Of a stretch of 64,000 nucleotides of DNA, positions 47,703-59,900 are shown piece by piece; the first letter of the stretch is position 1; each line of letters opens with the position of its first letter. The stretch lies in NCBI RefSeq assembly GCF_032854445.1, contig NC_088298.1, positions 8,235,504 through 8,299,503 of the forward strand, written 5' to 3'. The notes beneath the pieces were generated by a model that was not told the DNA's origin, did no database searches, and saw only the letters and a program-made list of their open reading frames with translations. The position numbers and the translations under genes are program-made. The stretch is from Liolophura sinensis. Taxonomy: Eukaryota; Mollusca; Polyplacophora; Chitonida; Chitonidae.

Positions 47703-48044
47703 GCTGTTAGCTTAAGTAAATAGCCTTGTGCTTTCAGTGGAAGAATACTGTATATAATCTGTACAGATTCACAACAATATACTTAAACTTATCTAATATA
47801 TAGCTTGAGAATATAAGAAGAAAACTAAAAAAGAATGTTTTGTTTGTTCCAAATTAATCCCCCCCCCCTCTCCATTAGCCCACATTGCTAAGCTCCAAAA
47901 AAAATAGGAATCGAACTCGTTATCTTATTCGACAAAAGGGTTTCAAGGAAAGCATGTTACGAGTGGACCAAGACGGACAACGCCCGAGAAGGCATGAAAT
48001 GTTACGGTGAATGTATACTTCCTCTGAACAATCCCGATTTACCC

Positions 48045-48490
48045 TCTATATGACCCCAACAACCAGAACAACGTGAGAATCTTGGGACCCTAACCCTAAA
48101 CACCAGAAGAGTGTGACAGGCCTGAGAACCAAACGCCAAACACTAGAACCACGTGACTGGCCTCTGAACACTATCCTAAACACCAGAAGAACATGACAAG
48201 CCTGGGAACCTAAAACCTTAAAATCAGACCAACGTGACAGGCCTGGGGAAATAATCCTAAACACCAGAACAACGTCACAGGCATATGAGAACATAATCCT
48301 AAACACCAGAACAACGTCACAGGCATATGAGAACATAATCCTAAACACCAGAACAACGTCACAGGCATATGAGAACATAATCCTAAACACCAGAACAACG
48401 TCACAGGCATATGAGAACACAATCCTAAACACCAGAACAACGTCACAGGCATATGAGAACATAATCCTAAACACCAAAACAACGTAACAA
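48045..48490. repeat. 42-bp minisatellite
   Basis: Perfect or near-perfect units starting 'ataatcctaaacaccagaac' at 48251, 48293, 48335, 48377 and 48419; decayed units with changed lengths extend left to about 48045. Long open frames on the - strand are by-products of the period (42 = 3 x 14). Confidence 0.95.
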
Positions 48491-49838
48491 ACTTATAAAC
48501 ATGGCCGGTTTTGGAACTGAAGATGTACCCAGAAAGTTATTGAAGTTTCTTTGCACTTTTTCGATCAGTGTGCCCATATAAGCCCTCATACCTTTGACGG
48601 TAAACGTCGAAACATCATGGACAATCAATTTAAAACTCTTTTGGCTCGACAGCAGGCAGATTTGACACCCCAAGAGTTCCACGGTTGTTTACTAGTTAAA
48701 GCGTTAACATCTACAGCTATCATGAGGCGTGGGAGGAATGCCTGCACCTACTTACGTACAGATATATTCCTGACAGCGCCTCGGTCCACATCCAGCGGCC
48801 GAGAGCTTGGCGTGTATATTCCAAGGCGATTTAGCACTGTACTGTGTGGTCATTCACAACATGATGTTACGGGTGTGGAGCAGAGAACTAGAAACATGCC
48901 TGAAAGTAAGTCGTCGTCTACAGTCGTCACGTGGGTATCCGCTATATTCAGGTCCCACTAACTCCAGTTTTCTCGCAAACAACAGGCCAGGAATTATGTT
49001 TGAATGTACTCCAGTTATCACTGTAAGATACCCTTTTCAGAAGTCAGTCTTTGGTTTCGCAGAATTGTCCATACTTTTTCTCGCAATAAGGGGCAAAGGC
49101 CTGGATTGCAGTCTTTCCCCAAGTGCGTTTACAATACTACACGTCTCAGCTCGCATCGCTCACATCACTGCTGACACAGACGGGATAACATTCACTTCAG
49201 CCCTTGTTTCCGCAGACGGGCTGATGCGTCTCCCCTTCACTCACTCGCTGTAACCGTTGCTGGTTTCCGTGCAATACGAGAGCTGCTTGAAACAAACTCC
49301 CCACAGCGACGGATAAACGCAGCTGCTCTCCAGATACAAGAATTTACTCTGCTTCACCCTCGTGCGCATGGGAGGCAGTTGCACCAGGGCAGAAATTTAC
49401 AGCGTCCCATTTTGCGAAACAATCAATTGACACTATTGACGTTATGGAAGCAGCTTATCCTTCAATGTCGGTGTTCAAAATTCTCTATTGTTTAAATTCG
49501 ATTTCAGCTTTGTATATGTTCATATCACCATGGCTACAGGTCGATGCTTACGATGTAAATGACCTCTTATTATTTGTCCTTTGTTTTTTTGTTTTGTTTG
49601 AACAAAAATGTGTCATTTTGTTAACTGGGGAGGGCGGGGGGGAGAATTCTCTTTGTTCTCAGTCTGTATCATAAGTTATAGTTTCTCTTTAGTCCAGTAT
49701 ATGTAATAGTGTATTTCGAAGTGGTTTTCGAGTTCTAACTTGTTTACCTGGTGTTGTTTATCATAAATAATGAACGGGTGTCTCAATAACCACATAATAG
49801 CTGTCACAAACTCTGGCAGCTTTCCATGGCATATGCCT
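48491..49838. other. No firmly supported gene
   Basis: Overlapping + strand frames at 48551-48961 and 48807-49253 with moderate GC ('QADLTPQEFHGCLLVKALTS'). They might be remnants of an old coding sequence, but no domain or splice pattern emerges. Confidence 0.35.
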
Positions 49839-49849
49839 TTCCTACAATA

Positions 49850-49916
49850 TTTATTTATTTAATCGGTGTTTTACGCCGTACTCAAGAATATTTCACTTAC
49901 ACGTCGGCGGCCAGCA
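49850..49916 (-). mobile_element. 67-bp truncated SINE with target-site duplication
   Basis: Only tail plus 'gtactcaagaatatttcact' to 'ggcggccagca'; flanked by 'ttcctacaata' at 49839-49849 and 49917-49927. Confidence 0.9.
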
Positions 49917-49927
49917 TTCCTACAATA

Positions 49928-51412
49928 AAACCCTTTCCCCGTGCAATGTTTAACAGTGTGCAAAATTGTACAAAGGAATTATCAACCCTCTGACCACTAT
50001 AGTTTTATTGTTCAGGGGAATTTAAATTATCTTAGTCTGAAAAGGTCTGACAATGACAATATTATTATTATTTCTGAGGAAGCAATGCGCATGTCCACAT
50101 GAAGTCGATGCATTCATTGGTCCTCATTGATTAGAGGACGAGGGTTCTATTATAAAATTAATTACATATTATTATATAAAATATACGAATTATATTATAA
50201 TTATGTATACCAGGATAAAGGATCGATCCTATCTTTGAACACAGAAAACCGTATATCTGGTCTGAAAGGCGAACTGCAACGCTTTTAATTTTTACCAAAA
50301 AAATTCCTGTTTTTTTTTCTTTATTTTTATTTTGTCGTAATTAGAATGTTGTGAAAATCCTTTAATAAGTATTTTAATACACATTTTTACAAGTTTTTAA
50401 CTCTAATGACTTTCAGTTTCAGACAAAAAATCTTTGCACCTCACCTTTATTGACTGATCGATTGATCAATTGATTTATTGATTAATTGATTTATTGATTT
50501 ATTTACTAAACTCTTGCTTACGCCATACCGTTCTCACTTAAAAGGCACAAATATCATTATCATATGTGGCAGGATGAAGGTCTATGTCTTTAAATTCATC
50601 AAAACCTTACCTCACCTTATGTCGGGCATATATAATGATTATGCATACATGTGGCCATGTCTTTAAATAACACCTTATCACTCCGTAACATGTGTCATGT
50701 CGAAAGTCTGGCTTTAAACCATTTTCGATAGTTTTCGATCAATTGTAGTGAATTCCTCTGAACGGCATCCGTTTGACAAGGGTATGCTTATATATACCGT
50801 TAAGCAAGACGCCTTCATCCCCATGTTTAACGTAAATACGAGAACTCTCCAAGGCGTTCTCAGTTAACAACAGGCATTTATTATACATAACAACATGGGA
50901 ATGACCAGACTCCGAAGTTTTTTTATAGATCAACCTCCAAAACCTTTTTCCTTCATCTCTTTACTTGAGAAACAACCATATTTATAATTACAATTGTTTG
51001 TTTACTTAACTATGAGAAACAGTTGCTGGTTTCAGGTATAAACTCGTTCTTTAATTACAAACGCTGACTGATTAGTCAAATGCACATGTGGAAAGTTAAT
51101 CCACAAACAAGCTGGACACAGTTTACTGCTCTTAATATATTCTTGGTATAGCTGGTCTTAATATCTTCCCGGGGGTATTCCGGAATATGACTTGGATGAC
51201 AGATGACTAAGAGTTCTACCATGTGTGAATAGAAGTGAATTTTTTTAGTGATAGGAATAATACCCCTTTTGCACCCCTTCACGTACGAGAATTACGGAAA
51301 CAAAATCTTTGCAAATTCGTTGGGCTTACGGGACGTAACAGTACTGATAGCGCGCATTAAAATTCATTAGCCTTAATCAGGTTATGTTAATGTAAACGAA
51401 ATAATAATATTG
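49928..51412. other. Intergenic, nothing recognised
   Basis: (TTGAT)-rich simple sequence at 50455-50505. No gene supported. Confidence 0.5.
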
Positions 51413-51522
51413 TTTTATTTATTTGGTGATTTACGTCGTACCGAAAAATATGTCACTTATACGATGGCTGCCAGCATTATAGTTGGATCAAACAGAGTCA
51501 TGAGAAACCGTTCGCAGGTTGT
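51413..51522 (-). mobile_element. Diverged SINE fragment
   Basis: Tail and part of the core, with many substitutions; ends after 'gttcgcaggttg'. Confidence 0.72.
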
Positions 51523-52861
51523 AATGCACAATTACTAGCTTACGATATTTGGTTTGTGACGAAATGTTATGGAAGATCGTTCCAAAATTGTTCCGTAAAA
51601 ATTTACAAAGCACTACCCAGACCATTTATAATGTCTTTCTTTCATTTTTGGGAGGTCGTGTGTCACGTTTATTCCTTAGTTCTTATTAAAGTAAATTTCT
51701 GATCTCATGTTTTCGCTTTATTTCAATCTTATTCCACATATAATTTTCATTTACAGAGTTACTCTTATTTCACGGCATTTCACTCATAATTATTAATTAT
51801 TAAGTTTTCGTTTCATTTTACGCTTGGTACTTACTTCACTTTCTTATATTATTTCATGATTAATTAAACTTTTCACACTTGCTCATTATGTCGCAAATTG
51901 TTCCACCTTTTCTTAGTCTGTATTTCAACATTAAGTTTTAGTTCATTTTTACTTTTTTATTTCACGAGTTTGAAATATTCCTTTTTTTTTTGAAAGTGTG
52001 CTATTATAGTTCCTGTCATAAAATTATTGAAAACAAGGCTGTTTTCTGAAAAAAAATAAGCAGTAAGTCCCCTTAATTATGTATATCTCTTGTTCACCTG
52101 GAACGTCCTTCTTGGCTGACGGCTGGACTACGGGCGTCTGTTTCGACGCATAAATTCTTGCACCTTCGACACCCCATCCCGCCCTCCACAGATACCCACC
52201 CCAACCTTCGAGCTTTCCCATCCACGCAGCAGACCCAAACGTGCTGTCACCCACCCTTATGTGTCAGGCATGCTCACCGAGGTATTATCACAGTGTGTAA
52301 TTCAGTCGCCAGCGTCATCTAAGCTGTAATCTTTGTACTCGAATCCCCTAGCCATGTCCTGAATTTAAGCCTAAAAACAACAGCTAACAAAGATACGCTT
52401 TTCCCCTGAAGGCAGTTCCGCCCGTTGCATGCCATTCTTACAATATGATGTCACAATATGTGTCGATCTCCGCGCGGTGCGTAGGGAATAGAACCTCTGT
52501 CATCAAGGCGCGCCGCATAGCGGCGTACAAACCTCTGTGTCACCAGATAAAATAGTTCCATTTCAACTTGAAACCCTAAGCTCCACAAAGGAGAGTTCAG
52601 TGAGAAATCTAACAAATGACGTAAGGCAATATATTATTCTATGTTTCGGGTTTATTCGCACTACTTTATTTTTATTTATTTTTTATTCAAGACTGAAATG
52701 TTAAACAGGCTGTACCGGGGATTATTCGCAAAAATTCTATTATCCCAAATCCAGCCTCATTTGTTGTTTTCATTTTAAAATAGCCCAAATAATTACCTAT
52801 GTTCCTAACATGTACAAAGCCGATGGTTTACACTGGCTCAAATTTCCCCTATCAATAAGTG
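51523..52861. other. Intergenic, no supported gene
   Basis: The - strand frame at 52024-52254 ('GDSTFGSAAWMGKLEGWGGY') is followed by a donor-like CAGGTGAAC, but I recognise no family. Confidence 0.45.
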
Positions 52862-52925
52862 TAACAGGCGTGATATAAATGAAAATTTCTTGACTACGGT
52901 TTAAAAATTAATCAAATAAATAAAC
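52862..52925 (+). mobile_element. SINE tail fragment
   Basis: 'gatataaatgaaaatttctt' to 'caaataaataaac'. Confidence 0.6.
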
Positions 52926-53225
52926 CTTTTTATTGATCTGTTAGACCATAAACCTTTTTACACTTATTTCATTTTCTGTTTTTCAGCCTGGTCCAAGGTG
53001 TAATCCTCCTACATGGCTAACGTGTTAGGCGGTAATGAGTTTTAGATATGTTATCGATTTCATATTTAACGTTTGGAATTAAAGACACACCTCTACTTTA
53101 GCAGAGATCTAAAGCAAATTATACCACCGGTCATGAACATGACCTGATGTGAAAAGTTATTGTGTTAATCAACTGTAAGTTAAATAAATCAAATCTATTT
53201 CTCTATTTTAGTTCAGAAATACATA

Positions 53226-53482
53226 GGGCCTCCATGGCCGAGTGGTTATCGTGCCAGAGCGACGCAATAACTCAGGAATCTCTGACCAGTGCGGTTGCTG
53301 TGTCTAGCTTTTGCTGGCTTCTGGCAGCGTACGTGAGAAGGCCTCCCAGCATAGTGCGGGTGATCTTGGGTTTCCCCCGGGATCTGCCCGGTTTCCACCC
53401 ACCATAATGCTGACCGTCAGCGTATAAGCGAAATATTCTTGAGTACGGCGTAAAACACCAATCAAATAGAGAAATAAATTGA
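53226..53482 (+). mobile_element. SINE, full length
   Basis: The head begins 'gggcctccatggccgagtgg' with a tRNA-like A box. The usual B-box region is altered to 'gctgtgtctagctttt', so it could not drive its own transcription well. The core and tail are well kept. Confidence 0.9.
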
Positions 53483-53869
53483 AAGATTAATATATAATTT
53501 TAATGGACCTTTAAGTAAACTACCACACACGCTTTTAGGATGCACCGTGTATGTATAGTATAATTACGTACTATATATTTAGTTACAAAATCGCAGTAGA
53601 TCAAAATGACGACCCGTCAAAAACAGATAACATTTTTATCTCTGCTAAATCTCGTGCGAAAACAAAGGTCTTTATGTAGTACGGACCCCGCATATTGTCC
53701 CTCTCCCGATTTTGTTATCAGTGCACGATAACACGCTTTCTATTTGTCCTTAATTCAACCGAGTAGATTATCACACAAAATGCATCTATGTATAGTGTAC
53801 GTGTAACTGTGTGTGAGATGAGATGAGATTCGTGTAAGAGAGTGAATGCAGACAAAGACGGTTGTCAAA

Positions 53870-53945
53870 ATGAAATTTGCAAATGTTAAGTGCCTGATTC
53901 TGTCCGTTTTCATTGCTCACGTCTCCGGATCTCATTGTGTTCCGG
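53870..53945 (+). CDS. dcd1-like exon 1 (signal peptide)
   Basis: ATG then 'KFANVKCLILSVFIAHVSGS', a good signal peptide with a small-residue cleavage area, before the strong donor GGTAAGT. Ends with one extra base, which does not fit exon 2. Confidence 0.65.
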
Positions 53946-56900
53946 TAAGTTTAAATCGAACATAAAATAAAACACTAAATCTGTTATAAGCTAGATCTGT
54001 TGAAGACACTTTGGTGAGTGTCGCAAAGTCATAAATATTTAATGTATATCTGGTGGACTAGATTTGGCGTTTCTTTGAATATACTTAACCTGAAAGGCTC
54101 AAATTATTCTGTCTTCACTTGAACTCTTTTTATTATTTACATAAAAATGAAATATCAGAATGTATTTTGTGGCAAAAGAAAAGAAGAAAAAAGAAACAAA
54201 AGCACGCCTGGATCGTCACTTCTGTCATTGTATTGAATAGCTTTTACATTTAATTTAACAACATAGTCTTTTAGCCTACATGCAATTTGTCTGTAATAAA
54301 TAATAAATAACAAAAGTTGCACAGCAAAACTTAAATTATGGTTAATTAACTATTAATTTTGTAAATATACTAATCCATCTGGATATATTTTCACCACAAA
54401 TTTGATCAAAATTTATCATTTCATTATTTAAATAGTCTTTAAAGCCGTGTTCTAGAATTTGTTTAACATGGACTCTTGGGACTCCTTAGTCATCATATGA
54501 CTGAAAAACAGTTAAGTACAACGTCAAACCCTAAGCACTCATAAAAGAATATTTTACTTACACGACAGCGGTCAGCATTATACTGAGAGGAAACCAGGAA
54601 GAGAACGTTTAAATCCTCTCTTTTCGAAATTAAGCAAAATTGAATATAACATTAAATATGAGTTAAAGAAATCAATAATTCAAACGAAACACGAAATGCG
54701 TATAACTATGAAGTGTAAGTAAGTACTGTACTATTACCATCCTTAGAATCCTGACCACGCTCGTCCCAATGTTAACCCTATCGACACCCAGGCTCCTGTG
54801 TTTGTGGACTCCACCACCAACGGGAAGCTCTATCGCGTGGGTAACGGAGAAGATGGATTTGATATCGTACATGTTTGGGGTGAGTAGACTTTGGCGTGGA
54901 AAAAAACAATTGTTATTTATTGTTTTTTCGCCGTACTCAAGAATATTTCACATATACGACGGCGGCAAGCATTATGGCAGGAGAAAATCGGACAGAGCCT
55001 GGGGGAAACCCACGACTATCCGCAGGTTGCTGGAGGACCTTTCCACGTACGGCTGAAGAGGAAGCCAGCATGAGCTGGACTTGAACTCAACAGACAATAG
55101 TGTACCAATCGTCAGCCATATTGTCAGTAATCGTCCAGTTCCCAATAGAACGTTCAACATAAACTACATAAGAAGTAAGAAAGTACATACAGTCAGAAAA
55201 ATCACAATAAATGTTAGTGGATGCTGAGACAAGCCTCCAGACAATCTCCACGTTTGGCATTTTGATATTGTACATGTTTAAGGTAGGTATACTGTGAGAC
55301 ACGCATTTAGAAAATCACATAGTTTGTCATGGTGGTTAGAAACGCTCTCTGTTTGAAGTAAACATATGTATACGCTGACACTCGTATTTCTGTTTTATGG
55401 CGGGTTTCAACGTGACAAGTCACAGATCAAGGTCAGTTTAACTCTGAAACCTTTCGTCTATTTTTACTCAGTTTTGTTTATTTCCAATGCAATTTTATAC
55501 CTTTTGTCGTGCTGCGGAATTTATCATAGTTTCTTTTCTGACCTTTTTAAACGAATAGTGGAGATCTATTACGAGAATAACGAGAATAACGAGAACTACG
55601 AGAATTACGAGATCTACGAGAATTACGAGAATTACGAAATCTACGAGAATTACGAGATCTACGAGAATTACGAGAACTAAGAGAATTACGAGAATTTTAA
55701 AAATCATGCAAAATGTGCAATATAGTCATAGATAACATGATAGTTCATTTTTTCTTAAATTTTCTTTTCAGAGGGAATTGAAAACAGAATAGGGGGCATC
55801 TCCCGTCTATACAGGTCGATTCCAAGAGAAGCAAAATCAACTCATTCTCTGATGTACTTAGTAGAGGATGTGAACTAACTCTTTGGCTTTCCAGCTTAAC
55901 TACATGTACACACAAAACACGATGTTTTATAGAAAATGCGATTTAAGACATGTTTTATGCGAGTTATGTTCTCCGGTGACGTCATATTTATGCTTCATGT
56001 CACATCATTTTATGCTTTTGTTAAGCAAAAACCCTGGAGTAGATTTATAAATTGTTTTGATTCAAACAAGTTTAAGATCAAGTCCGGATTCAAAGTTTAC
56101 CAAAAGTTATTGCTTTAAATGAAACAAATTTGGCCCAAAAATTATAACACGAAAACATATCATGCGATAAATACGATAAATACAATTATATCAGATTTAC
56201 ATTGTTAAGTTTAGATGTGTTACAAGTGAAAAACAAGATACGAGTCGAGGTAATATTACATGAACGCAAGACATGTGTATTACATTTTTAGTCGCAAAAA
56301 TAAATAGAAATGTTTTTTATTTAAATTACAGGAAGTCCATACGAAATGGGTTTTGCACACGGTAAACTTCAGAAAAACGCAACTTTAAAGATGGCGGATG
56401 CGGTATGGGAGTATATGGAAGACCAAATTGTAAGCATTCATCACAGTCACATAGAAAAAATTAACTTTTAAAAATGTGTTTAATTTTGCACCACATTGCT
56501 TAACGAATGGAATCAGTGTTTTGTAAATTTACATTTAAACGGAAAAAATACTGGCAAATATTTGTCGGAATTATAAATGTTAAACGAGTTTTGACAAATC
56601 ACATGAGTAAGACATATATTACCTTTGGCGACAAAGGAGTTCAAATTCGAAACATTCTTTTTCTTCTACACTAAACATTTGCAAGGAAGACATTTGATCA
56701 TCAGATCTGGTAATTTTTAAAATTTACTGAGAGTGGTACATGTCAAATGCAAATAACGTCATCCCTAAAATTATTCCCGAGTACGGTGTGAAATAACAGC
56801 TAAACAAATGATCTGAAATAAAAATAATGTAATGATGTAATTAATCTCATCTGAAGATGACCGTTTTGAAAAAAAAAAAGAAGTCTAACACACAGCCCTT

Positions 56901-59900
56901 GTCACTTTCCTTTGCAAGCGCTGATTATCAGGTTTGGTAAATGGTGAAATTTCCTGAGAGTGGTAAATGTCAAATACAAGAAGATGTATAGAACTAAGTT
57001 TCCATACCGAATTGAGTCATCACTAAGACTTCAACGTCAGTAATCATGACACCAGTTCACTTGGCGATCAGCCTGGAGTTGATATAATGTGACAGGGTGG
57101 GTGTCATTTCAGGTATCTTCAGTATGCATTTCTAGTGAGGTAGCACTACAAATTTGTTGCCATTTTGGATCTAGTCTGCTACATGTACAAGCAGACACAC
57201 GCGTGATACGACCGAAATAGCGTTCAAAGGGACGATATTAACGGTGGATGTTGCCGAAAGTGTCTGCATACATATGCATTGAGAGTAGAATCTGATCGTA
57301 ACATGCTGGGAAGGTAATCAGTTACGTGCCGGTGATATATTAAGTGAAGGATTCTTGAGCTTAATCAAATAATTAAGTAGAGGTTAACGTGTTAGTTCAG
57401 CACAGTAAAGTAGGTACCCTACCTGTGAGTTTAAGTCATGCTGACCATCTCTCCAGACATACGTGGGATGGTTTGCCAGTTTTGTTCGGATGGTCGTGGG
57501 TTCGAAACATCACATTCAAACTGTCCGTTGTCGTTGGTCTGTAACAAGACGGATATTTCTGACGGAATCATCTGTACATATGTATGCGGGAGTAGACAGA
57601 CGTTACGAAATCATCTGTCTATCTTTCCTAACATCTCATGAAACCAGATATTCCCCCTTTATTCTCAGATTGAGGCTGTCAACGGGACCGTAACGTTCAT
57701 TCCAAACTGGTTTTTGAAAGACGTCAGCAACTATGGGTAAGTCGGACTTTAAAGGCTTCTTTACCTCCCTTGTTTTTGTATCAGTTTTTGTGATTTTTAC
57801 TATGTAATTTTCACGCTGTTGATTCCAGTATGTCTTCAAATATTAATTAACTTAAATTTCTTCACTAAATATAATCCAATGAGGTGGATCGCGAGTTCAA
57901 ATCCAGGTTTGGTTCTTGGCCAGGCGCGGATGTTTCACTTCAAACCTGGTCATTGTTACGTATTTGTTTGTTTATTTGATTGATGTTTTACGCCGCATTT
58001 AGAACATTTCACTTATTCTACGGCGGTCAGTATTTTGGTGAGAGGAAACTGAACAGAGCTCAAGGGAAACCCACATCCATCCGCATGAGAGGCAGACATC
58101 ATGAGTTGGATTTAAAGTCACAGCGTCCGCATTGGTGAGAGTCACATGGAGCATTGAGCCGCGCTGACCTGCTAACCAGCTTGGCCACGGAGCCCCCTTG
58201 CCCGTGAGAAGCCTGGTTAGAGTACTGTATACACACATACAGTCACTGACTTCTGATGTGCTTTGTCACTTTATAAATCACGTTCCAAGCAGGTGATCTA
58301 TCGAGGCCATGGTTGAACACCCGGAAACACGATGTCACGTCACTCGTATTATCTCGACTCTTTCAGTATGGTCGATTTTGCTTACTTTGAAATGCGACAC
58401 CTCGATTATGCAAGATCACAAAAAAATTTTTTTTTTCCTTTTCAAACTTCATATGGAATACTTTATCGAGGCATATATACATTTGGTCTAGTGTTATCTT
58501 TTAAACTCTCTGCGTAAGTGGGAAGGTCTGTCAGCAACCAGCGGGGGGTAGTGGTTTTCCCCGGGCTCTGCTCAGTTTCTCCTCACCATAATGTTGGCCA
58601 CCGTCGTATATGTGAAATATTCTTGAGTACGGCGTAAAATACCAATCAAATAAACCAATAAATTTAAAATCTTTGGTTTCTTCCCCTACAGCCTGGACTT
58701 CGCTCTGGACCTGGAAATTCTCGCCACAGAACGCTTCACGGGAAAATATTTCGCAGAGGAACTGAAAGGTCTAGCGGACGCTTCAGGGGCGGATTATAAG
58801 GTATATAGTGTTATATGTGTGTCCGTACACCCAACAAAATAATATATAAAATTTAACAGAAAATCTGATGCTAGAATGTTTTCTGTTATTGCAGCAGATT
58901 GTTTTATGGCATATAACACAAACATGCTGTTAATTCATGTAATAATTAATATAATATATTAATAATATTATTAATATAATATAATATAAGGATTATATTA
59001 GATAAACAGAGTATTACGTTATAACATAATTTCTGTCCTGTATCTCATAAAAAAGGTTTGGGATTTCTGAACTGTATGTAAACAGTGCATCAAAAATAAG
59101 CTCTCCCGAAACAAAGTTTATCAAGATATTTACCCAATCGTTGTGAAATTTTACACACAGCATCTCAGTCATCAAGTCAACACAATGTAACAAGGATCAC
59201 CCTGTAGATACAGATGTGCTACATTGAACATGCACAAACGCATTATCGGTCGGATTTTGAAAATTTTACAAATACATTTGTATCTACAGGGTATTTAGAG
59301 CACATCTGTATCCGAGTTTTTGTTCGGTCGAAACGTTTTGTAAGCTTAAAAGTTTTACTGAATATTTTGAGGAATTGGGAGAAGGGGGATGGGGTTCAGT
59401 TTAAACTGTATAAGCTAAACTCTAATACACACAAAACAGGATGTAATGGAATTACTTTTCAACTATGTTATTTGTTACAGAAATTGATGCGCATTCACAT
59501 GCTGGGAGAACTCACGTGAGATTTGTGTGTGCTTTGTCTCTGAGCAACTGAAACACTTCAGCAATCAACAAATTGATCACTCAGTTAGTCATAAAGCATT
59601 CAATCAAACGATCACTGAATTGTCCATAAGTTCAACATTTAAATCAGTCAAGCTGAAACTCGTTCCTCAGTCTAGTAACCTTCTAATCAATTGCTTCGGA
59701 AATCAATTACGTCATCCCTACTTTTCACTCGCTATGTGTTCATTTATTTATTTGTTTGTTTGATTGGTGTTTCACCCCGTACTGAAGAAGGTTTCACTTA
59801 TACGACAGCCGCCAGCATTACGGTAGTTGGAAACGGTAGTTGGAAACCCGGCTCCGGGAAACCCACGACCATCCACAGGTTACTGGAGGACCATCCCACG

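Noticed and set aside
48551-49253. Protein-coding gene at 48.6-49.2 kb
   Set aside because: Frames overlap on one strand in different phases, no domain or splice pattern could be found, and no start context is convincing.
55366-55680. Open frame with Tyr-Glu-Asn repeats
   Set aside because: Made by a 9-bp intronic repeat inside the dcd1-like gene; no splice support.
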